From: Clostridia bacterium
GTDB taxonomy: Bacteria > Bacillota > Clostridia > RGIG7378
Assembly: GCA_017559445.1 (NCBI GenBank)
Contig: JAFYSJ010000016.1
Location: forward strand, 1 to 35,754
DNA length: 35,754 nt
Direction: 5' to 3'
A model generated the notes under the pieces. It was not told where the DNA came from. It ran no database searches and worked only from the letters and a program-made list of their open reading frames with translations. Within the stretch, counting starts at the first letter, position 1, and every line of letters begins with the position of its first letter. A program made the position numbers and the translations under genes. Positions 10,381 to 19,454 of the stretch are shown here, piece by piece.

Positions 10381-11406
10381 TTATACTCCCTGCTCCTTGT
10401 TGTGCTGTGCTCTAAGCTGGCCACATGCACCATCAATATCTTCACCTAATTTGCGTCTAATTGTAGCGTTAATGCCTGCCTTGATAAGTTTGTCACAGAA
10501 GGCCTTCATTCTCTCGCTAGGCAAAAGTGGTGACTCCTTAACATAGTTAAGGCCAATCAAATTAACGTGACAGTTCTTGCCCTTTAACAAAGCAATCAGC
10601 TTGTCACAGCTTTCTTCTGTGTCATTCACATCCCTAATAAGAGCGTACTCGTAAGAAATACGCCTGCCTGTTTCCTTAAAATAGTGGTCACATGCAGTAA
10701 TAAGTTCCTTAACATTGTACCTGCGGTTAACTTGCATGATCTTAGATCTAGTCTCATCATCTGGTGCGTGGAGTGAAATGGACAAAGTAATGCCCAAATG
10801 CTCCTTAGCCAAGTCGTAAATCTTGGGAACCAAACCACATGTGGAAAGAGAAATATTTCTCATTCCGATGTTCTTACCCTCAGTGCTATTTATGTACTTA
10901 AGAAATGGAATTACATTTTCGTAATTATCCAAGGGCTCGCCAACACCCATCAAAACGATGTGACCAACCTTCTTGCCGGAAACTGCCTCCATGGCAATTA
11001 CTTCGTATGCCATCTCTCCTGTTGTCAAATCTCTTGTGAACTTAAGGCGAGATGAAGCACAAAATGCGCATCCCATTTTGCAGCCTGACTGAGTGGAAAT
11101 ACATACGCTGTTACCATGCTCGTACTGCATGAGAACACCCTCTGCAACCGCTCCGTCTGAAAACTTAAACAAGAACTTCTCTGTACCGTCCTTGGCAGAA
11201 ACCTTGTGGCTTTCAATTGTGCCACCAATAACCCTATGGTTCTGTGCCAAAAGCTCCCTATCCTTTGCGGACAAGTTAGTCATTTCTGCAAAGTCAAAGA
11301 CACCCTTACTCATCCATTCGGAAATTTGCTTGGCTCTAAATTTTGGCATGCCAAGGGGGGCAATAGCCTGTTGTATTTGTTCTATGCTAAGACCTAATAA
11401 ATCCAT
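10381..11406 (-). CDS. rlmN: Dual-specificity RNA methyltransferase RlmN
   Basis: This 341-residue radical-SAM enzyme methylates C2 of A2503 in 23S rRNA and of A37 in some tRNAs. The cluster-binding CxxxCxxC motif is C109, C113 and C116. C102 (in VCIST) and C328 (in GACGQLR) match the resolving and methyl-carrying cysteines of E. coli RlmN. The gene begins one base after the rsmB stop with AGGAAAGG upstream, so it is co-transcribed with the translation genes before it. Confidence 0.97.
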   Translation of the reverse strand: MDLLGLSIEQIQQAIAPLGMPKFRAKQISEWMSKGVFDFAEMTNLSAKDRELLAQNHRVIGGTIESHKVSAKDGTEKFLFKFSDGAVAEGVLMQYEHGNSVCISTQSGCKMGCAFCASSRLKFTRDLTTGEMAYEVIAMEAVSGKKVGHIVLMGVGEPLDNYENVIPFLKYINSTEGKNIGMRNISLSTCGLVPKIYDLAKEHLGITLSISLHAPDDETRSKIMQVNRRYNVKELITACDHYFKETGRRISYEYALIRDVNDTEESCDKLIALLKGKNCHVNLIGLNYVKESPLLPSERMKAFCDKLIKAGINATIRRKLGEDIDGACGQLRAQHNKEQGV

Positions 11407-11407
11407 A

Positions 11408-12808
11408 CTATTTTCCTTTCCTCAACTTTGCCACAAAGAATCCATCCGCATTATAAAGGCCTGGCATAATCTGCACCATTCCTCTGTGTTTGTGATTAAG
11501 GTTAACGCGTCTGCCTGCTGTACTCATTACCTCTGCAAAGGCCCTAGTTCTAACGGTCTGACACTCAGGGTGCTTTTCCATAAACTTACGGATAACTCCT
11601 AAGTTCTCCTCCAAGGCACATGTACAAGTGGAGTAGACAAGTGTTCCACCTTCCTTAAGGCAAGGCCACTGTCTCTCCAAAATAGCCAGCTGAAGTTCTG
11701 CTGTATCTTCGATATCCTTCTGTGTAACTGAGTATTTAATCTCAGGCTTTTTGCCAATTACGCCAAGGCCACTGCAGGGCACGTCTGCCAAAATGCAATC
11801 TGCTGTGCCGTCTGGAACAAGTTGCTCCTTGGATACATCCACGCATCTAGTCTCCACAATATCTACTCCCTGAAGCTTAGCCACGTTGTCCACCAGTTTC
11901 ACTCGGAAATCGTGTATATCACATGCAATAATTTTGCCCTTGTTGTCCATGTGCTGTGCCATGAGCATTGTCTTGGAACCTGGAGCTGAACAAAGATCCA
12001 AAACTAAATCCCCTGGATTGGGGTCCAAAAGTAGTGGTGGCATCATGGAAGATGGGTCTTGCACTGCAAAAGCACCTGGCTCCATGCCATTTACCAAAAC
12101 ATGTACATCTCCACCCTTTTCTAATCTATACGCGCCATCCATAAGAGGAAGTGCCTTGTACTCTACACCAAGATCCTCCATAGCCTGCTCAAATGCCTCT
12201 GTGGACATCTTAAGTGTGTTCGCTCTAATAGTAACTTCCTGTGCATATGTTGTGGCATATGCTGCCTTTTCGGCCAAGGAAAAAGCTGTTTCGCTGTCAA
12301 TAGGCTCGCCGTTAGATGTGTACATCTCCTGGATTGTCTTAATGTATGCATCAAAAATTAAGTCTGGCATAGATGCTGCAATCTGTGTATCCACATGCTC
12401 TGCAGAAATGCTTTCTTTTGACCTAATAATATTGCGCAATACTGCATTAACAAAGCCCTTGTGGGAACTATGTCCGTGAACCTCCGCAAGGCGAACTGCC
12501 TGATCGCAAATAGCATATGTAGGAACTCCCTGAAGGAACAAAATCTGATATGCACTCATTCTCAAAATCGTAAGAATAGGCATGTCAGAAACCTTGCGTC
12601 TTAAAAACTTTGCCAATACATGATCAATATAAATAAGGTTACGAATGGTGCCGTAAACAATCTCTGTTGCCAAGGCCTTATCTTCCCTATTTGCATCTTG
12701 CATCTGCTCACTGTAGCGCAAGGACAAAGTAGAATAAGCCTTGTTACTAAAGACTCCGTTAAGTACGTTAAATGCTATTTCTCTAGATTTAGAAATGCTT
12801 TTTCCCAT
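11408..12808 (-). CDS. rsmB: 16S rRNA m5C967 methyltransferase RsmB
   Basis: This 466-residue enzyme methylates C967 of 16S rRNA. The N-terminal all-helical NusB-like RNA-binding domain (about residues 5-140) is followed by a SAM-dependent methyltransferase domain with LDLCSAPGSKT (SAM motif), DVPCSGLG and the STCTC segment that holds the nucleophilic cysteine. The gene directly follows fmt, the common fmt-rsmB order in Firmicutes. GGAG lies before the ATG. Confidence 0.96.
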   Translation of the reverse strand: MGKSISKSREIAFNVLNGVFSNKAYSTLSLRYSEQMQDANREDKALATEIVYGTIRNLIYIDHVLAKFLRRKVSDMPILTILRMSAYQILFLQGVPTYAICDQAVRLAEVHGHSSHKGFVNAVLRNIIRSKESISAEHVDTQIAASMPDLIFDAYIKTIQEMYTSNGEPIDSETAFSLAEKAAYATTYAQEVTIRANTLKMSTEAFEQAMEDLGVEYKALPLMDGAYRLEKGGDVHVLVNGMEPGAFAVQDPSSMMPPLLLDPNPGDLVLDLCSAPGSKTMLMAQHMDNKGKIIACDIHDFRVKLVDNVAKLQGVDIVETRCVDVSKEQLVPDGTADCILADVPCSGLGVIGKKPEIKYSVTQKDIEDTAELQLAILERQWPCLKEGGTLVYSTCTCALEENLGVIRKFMEKHPECQTVRTRAFAEVMSTAGRRVNLNHKHRGMVQIMPGLYNADGFFVAKLRKGK

Positions 12809-12810
12809 TA

Positions 12811-13788
12811 TTAGTTCTCCATGTTAGGCTTTAACAAAGTGCCCTCTGCAATTGCGTGGCCTCTCAAATAGTCCTGAGCTTTCATAGCTTTGCCACCATC
12901 ACCCTGAATAACAGTAAGTTCAACTGCGCCCTGTCCGCATACTACGTAAAGGCCCTTGCCATCTGCTGCAAATACAGAACCTGATGCCATGCTAGGAACA
13001 TCTCCTAGGTACACCTTGGCCTCCCAAACCTTAAGTCTCTCGTTGCCATAGTAAGCGTAAGTAACTGGAGATGGATTCATGCCGCGAACCTTGTTTACGA
13101 TATCCTGTGCAGACATAGTGAAATCAAGGCCTGCATCCTGCTTAAGAATCATGGGGGCATATGTTACAAGTGCTGGATCCTGCTTAATAGGTGTAAGTGT
13201 ACCCTCTGCCATGGCATCTAAGGTCTTAAGTAAAAGCTCAGCTCCATCATCTGCCAAAAGCTCGTAAAGCTGTCCGTATGTCACAGCATCGTCAATCTCT
13301 CTAGTACAGCTAAGGAGCACATCTCCGCTATCCATACCAATATCTGTAAGCATGGTGGAAACACCTGTCTCCTTGTATCCACGAATAATGGACCACTGAA
13401 TAGGAGCTGCACCTCTTAAATCTGGCAACAATGATCCATGCACGTTAACTGTGCCCATGGGAGGCATATCCAAAAGTCTCTGTGGCAAGAAGTTGCCATA
13501 GGATGCTGTTACAAAAAGGTCTGCACCCAGGGACTCAAGCTGGTTAAGGAAGTCCTCATCCTTAGCTGTAGCTGGCTGCATAACCATAAGGCCCTCATCC
13601 AATGCCATCTGCTTAAGGTTGGAAAACTCAACCTTCTTGCCTCTGCCCTTAGCTCTGTCTGGCTGTGTAACTACTGCCAAAACATTATGTCTGCTACCCA
13701 AAAGGGCTGCAAAAGAACGCTCTGCAAAAAGAGCAGAGCCGAAAAATACAATATTATAAGATGTGAGATTACTCTTGGGGTTGTTCAT
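12811..13788 (-). CDS. fmt: Methionyl-tRNA formyltransferase
   Basis: This 325-residue enzyme formylates initiator Met-tRNA with 10-formyltetrahydrofolate. I start at MNNPKSN (13788), preceded by GAGGAAGAGG; a longer frame to 13812 lies deeper inside def. Catalytic residues N115 and H117 lie in GTVNVHGSLLP and D153 in GMDSGD; SLLPDLRGAAPI is the family signature. The C-terminal OB-like domain is present. The gene overlaps the end of def by 20 bases, consistent with coupled synthesis of the formylation/deformylation pair. Confidence 0.96.
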   Translation of the reverse strand: MNNPKSNLTSYNIVFFGSALFAERSFAALLGSRHNVLAVVTQPDRAKGRGKKVEFSNLKQMALDEGLMVMQPATAKDEDFLNQLESLGADLFVTASYGNFLPQRLLDMPPMGTVNVHGSLLPDLRGAAPIQWSIIRGYKETGVSTMLTDIGMDSGDVLLSCTREIDDAVTYGQLYELLADDGAELLLKTLDAMAEGTLTPIKQDPALVTYAPMILKQDAGLDFTMSAQDIVNKVRGMNPSPVTYAYYGNERLKVWEAKVYLGDVPSMASGSVFAADGKGLYVVCGQGAVELTVIQGDGGKAMKAQDYLRGHAIAEGTLLKPNMEN

Positions 13789-14296
13789 TAGCCTCTTCCT
13801 CATATTCGTCATCTAACTGAGACAAGTACTCTGCGTACTCCTTGTCAGACAACATCTTAGCCTTGTCGATATAAAGTGTACCGTCTAAATGATCAAGCTC
13901 ATGGCAAATAATGTTAGCCAAGAAGCCTTCTGCATCAAGCTCAATCTCGTTACCCTCTAAATCAAAATATCTGCACACAACTCTATATGGGCGCTTAACC
14001 AATCCTCTCTTGTTAGGTACGCTAAGGCATCCCTCTACACAATCCTGTTCACCCTCAGAATCTACGATCTCAGGGTTAACCATATAAAAGGTATCACTAC
14101 CATCGTGGGGATCAATAACAACACATCTGCGCAAAATACCAATCTGAGGAGCTGCAAGACCTACGCCCTCATTCTCACGCATTGTATCCTCCATATCCAT
14201 CATAAGGTCAATAAGCTTCTGATCAATTGCCTTAACTGGCTTACATACCTTACGAAGAACGCTATCTCCCTCATATCTAACTTCTCTGATGGCCAT
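13769..14296 (-). CDS. def: Peptide deformylase
   Basis: This 175-residue metalloenzyme removes the formyl group from new proteins. The three family motifs are GVGLAAPQIG (44-53), EGCLS (88-92) and HELDH (132-136); C90, H132 and H136 bind the metal and E133 is catalytic. AGGAGG lies 6 bases before the ATG at 14296, which rules out the 7-residue longer start. The acidic tail (DDEYEEEANEQPQE) extends past the usual end. It sits between priA and fmt. Confidence 0.96.
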   Translation of the reverse strand: MAIREVRYEGDSVLRKVCKPVKAIDQKLIDLMMDMEDTMRENEGVGLAAPQIGILRRCVVIDPHDGSDTFYMVNPEIVDSEGEQDCVEGCLSVPNKRGLVKRPYRVVCRYFDLEGNEIELDAEGFLANIICHELDHLDGTLYIDKAKMLSDKEYAEYLSQLDDEYEEEANEQPQE

Positions 14297-14326
14297 AAAT
14301 AACCTCCTAAAATCCAATTCAATAAT

Positions 14327-16564
14327 TTAGTTTAACACGCTGTCAGGATTGAAATCAAGTGACAGGTGAATGAGTCCCTGACTCTTGGGCTCTGTCTTAT
14401 CCACTACGGAAATAACATCTTCGTGAAGTGGTTTTACCGTGTTGCTACGCTTTAGAATTAACTTCCATCTATACTTGCCTGACTGCTTAGGTACCACCGG
14501 TCTAGCAGGTCCTGCAATCAAAAGGTCCGGTAATCTTTTAGCCAAAACATCCTGCTTAAAGCTTAGGCATTTGTCAAATGTGGCCCTATCATCTGGCCCC
14601 ACGAATACACAGGATGCAATCTGGCCATAAGGCGGATAACCGAGCCTTTCCCTCATGGTAATTTCCTGTCTGTAGAAATAGTTGTAATCATAATTACATA
14701 CTGCCTTAATGCAAAAATTGTCAGGCTCAGATGTCTCAATTACAACCCTTCCTAATAGGTCAGCTCTGCCTGCTCTACCTGCAGTCTGCATCATTATCTG
14801 GAAGGCCTGCTCAGGTCCTAAATAACCTTCGCTGCCTAATGTGCTGTCTATTCCCAATATTCCAACAAGAGTTACATCTGGGAAATCGTGACCCTTAGAA
14901 ATCATCTGAGTTCCCAGCAAAATTCCTGCCTTAGACTCCCTAAATGCAGTCAAAATATTCTCTCTATCATTGCCATATGTTACGCTGTCAGAATCCAATC
15001 TAAACAAAGGCACATCCGGGAACTTTTCCTTAATATATTCCTCAACAAACTGGATGCCCGCTCCCCTTTGAACCAATTTAGTTGATCCGCACGAATAACA
15101 CTTTTCTGGCATGGCTGTTGTATATCCGCAGTAGTGACAAACAACTCTCTTGGCCTGTCGGTGCCAGTTAAGTCTAACTCCACAGGATGGACATTTAAGT
15201 GTGGCTCCACAATCTCCACAAACTACGGAGGTGGCAAATCCTCTTCTATTTAAGAGAATCATGGTTTTACCACTTGTCCTTATGTTTTCCCTAATAGAAT
15301 CAATTAATGTATCACTAATGGGATAGCCCCTATCCTTGCGCAAATCAACTACATTTACCTTAGGCATGGGCTTGTTATTAGCTCTCTTAGTCATGGAAAG
15401 AAGTGTAATCTCTCCATCCAAGGCTCGCTTATAAATATCTATAGAAGGTGTGGCAGATCCTAATACCAAGGGAATGTTATAAAGTCTAGACAGCTCCTCT
15501 GCCATTAAAATAGCATCGTACTTAGGTGTTGTCTCTGATCTATAGGAGCCATCATGCTGCTCGTCCACAACAATAAGCCCAAGATTATTTACTGGTGCAA
15601 AGAGGGCGCTACGAGGTCCAACTAAAATTCTAACCTCACCCTTAGCTACCTGCATCCAAGTCCTACGCCTTGTGGCCTCGGACATTGCGCTATGAAGCAC
15701 TGCTACCTGTCCACCAAAGACTCTCTCAAATCTTCGTTGTGTCTGAGGCGTCAAAGCAATCTCTGGAACTATGACCAAAGCCCCCATGCCTTGAGCAATT
15801 GCGTGACGAATGGCTTCCATGTAAACCTCAGTTTTGCCACTGCCTGTTACTCCATGCAAAAGCATAATTTCATGGGAATTGCTATCTATAGCATCACAAA
15901 TACTCTTTGCTGCCACAATCTGCTCCGGCAAAAGAGATACTGGCAACTGGAACTCCTGCTTAGATATCTCAACTATTTCGTCTACAACTCTCTCCTCTAT
16001 GGTAATAACGCCTAAGGATGTCAGCTTTTTGATCATGCCTGCGCTTATGCCTGTGCTTAACTTAAGCTGTTCAACTGTAGCCTCCTTGTACGAAATCAAA
16101 GCCTCCAATGCCTTAATGGCACCATGGCTTCTAATATTGTAGTTTTTGACCAAGGAATCTAGGTCGTTGTTATCCGATGCATAAACTGCCACCTTTACAG
16201 TCTTGACCACAGACTTAGTTGTAATATAACTTGGCAAGAAGCATCTTAAGGCTGCTCCTGTAGAACAATAAAATCTATCTCTCATATAGGTCGCAGCACA
16301 TAGGGCTTGACTACTTAATGCAGGCACATCCAAATTAATGGACCTTGCCCTCTTAAGCTTATACCCTGTAGTATCCACAACAGAAGATGCCTCCATAACT
16401 ACGCCAAGTTTAAGGTTATCATGAAGCCCAAAGGGCACAGAAACAAGCCTGCCAACCAACTGGTCCAGGCTCATGCTCTCTGCCTCTACAGGAACTATGT
16501 ATGAATATACCTTGTCGTAGCTACGTAGCACATCAAGAAGTGCTACTCCTATAATCTTTGTCAT
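14327..16564 (-). CDS. priA: Primosomal helicase PriA
   Basis: This 745-residue replication-restart helicase loads the replisome at stalled forks. The N-terminal DNA-binding domain (about 1-200) precedes Walker A GVTGSGKTEVY (about 238-248) and a Walker B box that reads DEQH (334-337) where most PriA proteins have DEEH. The zinc module follows, with four CxxC pairs starting VVCGDCG. The start fits the family, but no ribosome binding site is visible: only 7 bases separate the ATG from the T tract of the preceding terminator. It heads the priA-def-fmt-rsmB-rlmN-htpG run, so its own promoter must lie in or before that terminator. Confidence 0.95.
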   Translation of the reverse strand: MTKIIGVALLDVLRSYDKVYSYIVPVEAESMSLDQLVGRLVSVPFGLHDNLKLGVVMEASSVVDTTGYKLKRARSINLDVPALSSQALCAATYMRDRFYCSTGAALRCFLPSYITTKSVVKTVKVAVYASDNNDLDSLVKNYNIRSHGAIKALEALISYKEATVEQLKLSTGISAGMIKKLTSLGVITIEERVVDEIVEISKQEFQLPVSLLPEQIVAAKSICDAIDSNSHEIMLLHGVTGSGKTEVYMEAIRHAIAQGMGALVIVPEIALTPQTQRRFERVFGGQVAVLHSAMSEATRRRTWMQVAKGEVRILVGPRSALFAPVNNLGLIVVDEQHDGSYRSETTPKYDAILMAEELSRLYNIPLVLGSATPSIDIYKRALDGEITLLSMTKRANNKPMPKVNVVDLRKDRGYPISDTLIDSIRENIRTSGKTMILLNRRGFATSVVCGDCGATLKCPSCGVRLNWHRQAKRVVCHYCGYTTAMPEKCYSCGSTKLVQRGAGIQFVEEYIKEKFPDVPLFRLDSDSVTYGNDRENILTAFRESKAGILLGTQMISKGHDFPDVTLVGILGIDSTLGSEGYLGPEQAFQIMMQTAGRAGRADLLGRVVIETSEPDNFCIKAVCNYDYNYFYRQEITMRERLGYPPYGQIASCVFVGPDDRATFDKCLSFKQDVLAKRLPDLLIAGPARPVVPKQSGKYRWKLILKRSNTVKPLHEDVISVVDKTEPKSQGLIHLSLDFNPDSVLN

Positions 16565-16571
16565 GTGCGTT

Positions 16572-16599
16572 AAAAAAGAGGTCGTACGAAACGACCTCT
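16572..16599 (-). terminator. Terminator between the P-loop gene and priA
   Basis: A perfect 9-bp stem, AGAGGTCGT (16577-16585) with ACGACCTCT (16591-16599) and a 5-base loop, is followed on the minus strand by a T run (16577-16572). It ends the P-loop gene transcript immediately before the priA start codon. Confidence 0.88.
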
Positions 16600-16621
16600 A
16601 GCTATTTTAAATTGTTATTGA

Positions 16622-17029
16622 TTAGATGTACTTAGTAAGGAACTCAGGAATTGCGTTCTCGTCGCCGTTAGCACTGATTGTGAAATCAATGTGATACTTC
16701 TCGGAGAGCTCCTCCAAGGATGCGAAGAAAGACTCCATGTTGGTCATCTGATCATTAGTTATATATGTCAGGCCGTCCACGAATACATGCTGCAAATCAT
16801 AATTTACAGAAACAACACCGCTAATAAATCCGAAGAATGCATCAGTTGTCTTAACTGCATACTCTGCTACGTTAATAAATCTAATTCTATAATGAAGCTT
16901 ACGAATAAGATCATCACTATCATCCAAGAAAACTACCAAACCTGCGCTATCTCTGGACAAATCATTGGCGCTATCCACCAGGAACTTGGTCTTGCCGGAA
17001 CCCTTTTTGCCGTACATAACTTTTATCAT
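16622..17029 (-). CDS. Small P-loop NTPase of unknown role
   Basis: This 135-residue protein is little more than one nucleotide-binding fold. Walker A GKKGSGKT is at residues 7-14, and a Walker B-like strand HVFVDGLTYI is near 82-91. There is no signal peptide or membrane segment. Its closest general resemblance is to short ATP-binding proteins of Clostridia; I do not assign a function. It has its own promoter and AGGAGG, and ends at a strong terminator. Confidence 0.75.
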   Translation of the reverse strand: MIKVMYGKKGSGKTKFLVDSANDLSRDSAGLVVFLDDSDDLIRKLHYRIRFINVAEYAVKTTDAFFGFISGVVSVNYDLQHVFVDGLTYITNDQMTNMESFFASLEELSEKYHIDFTISANGDENAIPEFLTKYI

Positions 17030-17064
17030 CTATATGTCCTCCTCTGTCTAGTTACAGTACTGTG

Positions 17065-17094
17065 ATTATACATCATTATATCTATAAGTGTAAA
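17065..17094 (-). promoter_or_regulatory. Promoter of the P-loop NTPase gene
   Basis: On the minus strand, -35 TTTACA (17089-17094), an 18-base spacer and -10 TATAAT (17065-17070) follow directly after the pullulanase stop codon. Confidence 0.65.
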
Positions 17095-17095
17095 G

Positions 17096-19036
17096 CTATT
17101 TTTGTTCATTTTGCTGAGAAATATACACCTGTCCAGCCATGGGCCTGATTGTGATTACTCCATGCAAATTTTCCTCCAATGGAGTGGCCTGAGCCTTTTC
17201 CTTAGATACATATTGAGCAAAAATCCCCTCTGGCAACTTGTACTCCAATGACCTATCCAATGGATTAAGAATGGTAATAGAAGTAATGCCCTTATGAACC
17301 ATTTTAAAGACTACAACACATCCATCAATAAAATCATACGTAATCTCTACCTGGTCTGCATCTTGTCTAAAGATTTCAAATCTTTTACGAAGAGCAATAA
17401 GTCCCTTATAAAAATCAGAAAGCTTTTGACATGAACTGTTGGGCTTAAGAACTTCCCAGTTAATCATGTTTGTCTCAATAGGTGCGTTATAACTATTAAA
17501 GTTTCCACCCTTGGAACGAAGCATTTCTTCTCCACCGAGCATAAATGGAATGCCGAGGCCTGTGAATAATGCAACTGCACCAATTCTACTCATGGCCTTA
17601 AGTTGCGTATCCGTTGCCTTAGGTGTAACGCATGCCAGTTTATCTCGCAATGTCATATTGTCATGACAACTCATGTAGTTAATGCTCTGGAGAGCAGAAT
17701 TAGTATTAAACTCAAACTGGTCCATGCTGTCTGTGGCACCCATCATGCCAAATACAACTCCACATGCGTGGTCCCATGGCTTGCCATTAACAAATCCACC
17801 TTCGCAAAGACAGAAGTTATTACCCTTAATACTGTCTCTAATAATATCATTAAAGATTGCAACAGAACCTGCTGCACCCTTAGTGCCTTCAATTTTAACA
17901 ATATTCTCCCTGCTGGCCCTCTCATCTTCTGCCAACATGGAGTGGCCTCCTGTCCAACCTTCTCCGTAAAGAAGTGCCTTGGGGTTAACCTTGTGAACAG
18001 CCTTTTCGATTTGGTGAATAGTCTCCAGATCATGAAGCGCCATTAAGTCAAATCTAAAACCGTCAATGTGATACTCCTTCTGCCAATACAAAATGGAGTC
18101 GATCATATACTTGCGGAACATGATTCTGTCAGAAGCTGTTTCATTGCCACATCCACTACCATCAGAGAAGGCGCCTGCCTGAGTACTTCTGTAATAATAA
18201 CCCGGCACTACTCGGTTAAGGGAAGAATCCTTGGAATATGTGTGGTTATACACAACGTCCATAACAACGCCAATGCCTGCCTCATGCAAAGCCATAACCA
18301 TTTCCTTAAGCTCTCTTACTCTAACTTCACCATGGAATGGATCTGTGGAGTAACTACCCTCTGGTACATTATAGTTAGTTGGATCATATCCCCAGTTGTA
18401 CTGTGGTCTGTTGCTAGACTCATCTACAGAACCGTAATCTGCCAATGGCTGGAAGTGAACGTGTGTTACACCAAGATTCTTAAGGTAATCTAATCCAACT
18501 GTCTTGCCACTACTGTTCTTGAGACCCTTTTCTGTAAAGGCTAAGAACTTTCCTTGATACTTAGAACTAGCAATACCTGCAGAAAAGTCTGCAACGTGAA
18601 CCTCCCAAATAACGGAGTCACAGTATGTGTCGATATTCTGAATATATCCATCCTTATCCCATCCCTTAGGATCCGTTTCTTTAAGGTTAATAATCATACC
18701 GCGGCGACCATTTACACCAGTTGTCACTGCATATGGATCTACCGCTTCCTTAGTGCCTGCCAAGTTTGTAATGGCATAGTTATAGTACTTGCCTGAGAGA
18801 TTTTCATCCACTCGCAAGTACCATGCACCCTGATCTACAGGATTTAAATCAATTCTCTTTTCTGCCTGAGAATCATTTCCTGAGGGATAGATAACAAGCT
18901 CCACACGAGATGCTGTGGGAGCCCAAAGTCTAAATTCTGTATATTTGTCTGTGACGTTTACGCCAAACTGTCCATCTGGACAAGTATATTTACTAATAAA
19001 TTCCTCTGTATCGTACAGAGCGCCTGGATAAATCAT
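17096..19036 (-). CDS. pulA: Type I pullulanase (GH13)
   Basis: This 646-residue alpha-1,6-debranching enzyme acts on pullulan, glycogen or starch dextrins. An N-terminal CBM48-like beta domain (about 22-110) precedes the GH13 barrel. The type I signature YNWGYDP is at 213-219, the nucleophile is D330 (in DGFRFDL), the acid/base is E359 (in YGEGW), and SCHDN carries the third carboxylate. There is no signal peptide, so it is probably cytoplasmic and works on glycogen or imported dextrins. No ribosome binding site is seen; the ATG lies 2 bases past the stop of the upstream membrane-protein gene, suggesting translational coupling. Confidence 0.95.
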   Translation of the reverse strand: MIYPGALYDTEEFISKYTCPDGQFGVNVTDKYTEFRLWAPTASRVELVIYPSGNDSQAEKRIDLNPVDQGAWYLRVDENLSGKYYNYAITNLAGTKEAVDPYAVTTGVNGRRGMIINLKETDPKGWDKDGYIQNIDTYCDSVIWEVHVADFSAGIASSKYQGKFLAFTEKGLKNSSGKTVGLDYLKNLGVTHVHFQPLADYGSVDESSNRPQYNWGYDPTNYNVPEGSYSTDPFHGEVRVRELKEMVMALHEAGIGVVMDVVYNHTYSKDSSLNRVVPGYYYRSTQAGAFSDGSGCGNETASDRIMFRKYMIDSILYWQKEYHIDGFRFDLMALHDLETIHQIEKAVHKVNPKALLYGEGWTGGHSMLAEDERASRENIVKIEGTKGAAGSVAIFNDIIRDSIKGNNFCLCEGGFVNGKPWDHACGVVFGMMGATDSMDQFEFNTNSALQSINYMSCHDNMTLRDKLACVTPKATDTQLKAMSRIGAVALFTGLGIPFMLGGEEMLRSKGGNFNSYNAPIETNMINWEVLKPNSSCQKLSDFYKGLIALRKRFEIFRQDADQVEITYDFIDGCVVVFKMVHKGITSITILNPLDRSLEYKLPEGIFAQYVSKEKAQATPLEENLHGVITIRPMAGQVYISQQNEQK

Positions 19037-19038
19037 AT

Positions 19039-19329
19039 TTAATCAATGCTGAAACGCTTAAAGGGTTCGTCCTGCTCCAGCAACTCCATCTGAGTAGTTT
19101 CTCTCTTTTTGATATTGCCAACCTGCTGTCCTGTCAAAACAACAATAACAACAAATGACAAGAAAGACACAACAATTGAAATAAAGATACCAATGAGTTC
19201 ATTCAATGCAAATGCTGTACCTGCAATTACTGCCCAACAAATAAAAGCAATAAGCAATGTCTGTCTAATCTGCTTGCTAAAGTTAGCCTTTACTTCTTTT
19301 CTCTTAGCTTCATATTTGCTCTCACTCAT
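19039..19329 (-). CDS. Small two-helix membrane protein
   Basis: This 96-residue protein has a charged N-terminus (MSESKYEAKRKEVKANF), two hydrophobic helices (about 24-44 and 47-67) and a charged tail. I start at the ATG at 19329 because of AGGAG upstream; the longer frame adds 20 residues that overlap the promoter. I do not recognise a family. It is the first gene of a two-gene unit with pulA. Confidence 0.75.
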   Translation of the reverse strand: MSESKYEAKRKEVKANFSKQIRQTLLIAFICWAVIAGTAFALNELIGIFISIVVSFLSFVVIVVLTGQQVGNIKKRETTQMELLEQDEPFKRFSID

Positions 19330-19372
19330 AGTTATACTCCTATTAATTAAAAGTCCAAATTTGAATCTGGAA

Positions 19373-19401
19373 ATTATACCACCTGACAAAAACCATGTCT
19401 A
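19373..19401 (-). promoter_or_regulatory. Promoter of the membrane protein-pulA unit
   Basis: On the minus strand, -35 TAGACA (19396-19401), a 17-base spacer and -10 TATAAT (19373-19378) are present, the latter with the extended TGG just before it. No clear terminator of the preceding DUF5662 gene is seen in the 50 bases upstream. Confidence 0.75.
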
Positions 19402-19454
19402 TGAAATAAGCATCCCCAAGGGCTTTCACACCATAATCCTTAAAGTTTTACCTG

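Noticed and set aside
10380-10445. N-terminal extension of HtpG
   Set aside because: The extra 22 residues overlap rlmN, while MAKKQFKAES at 10379 matches Hsp90 starts and has a ribosome binding site.
14327-16564. Defective PriA because of DEQH instead of DEEH
   Set aside because: DEQH boxes are found in active helicases such as RecG-like proteins, and all other PriA motifs are intact.
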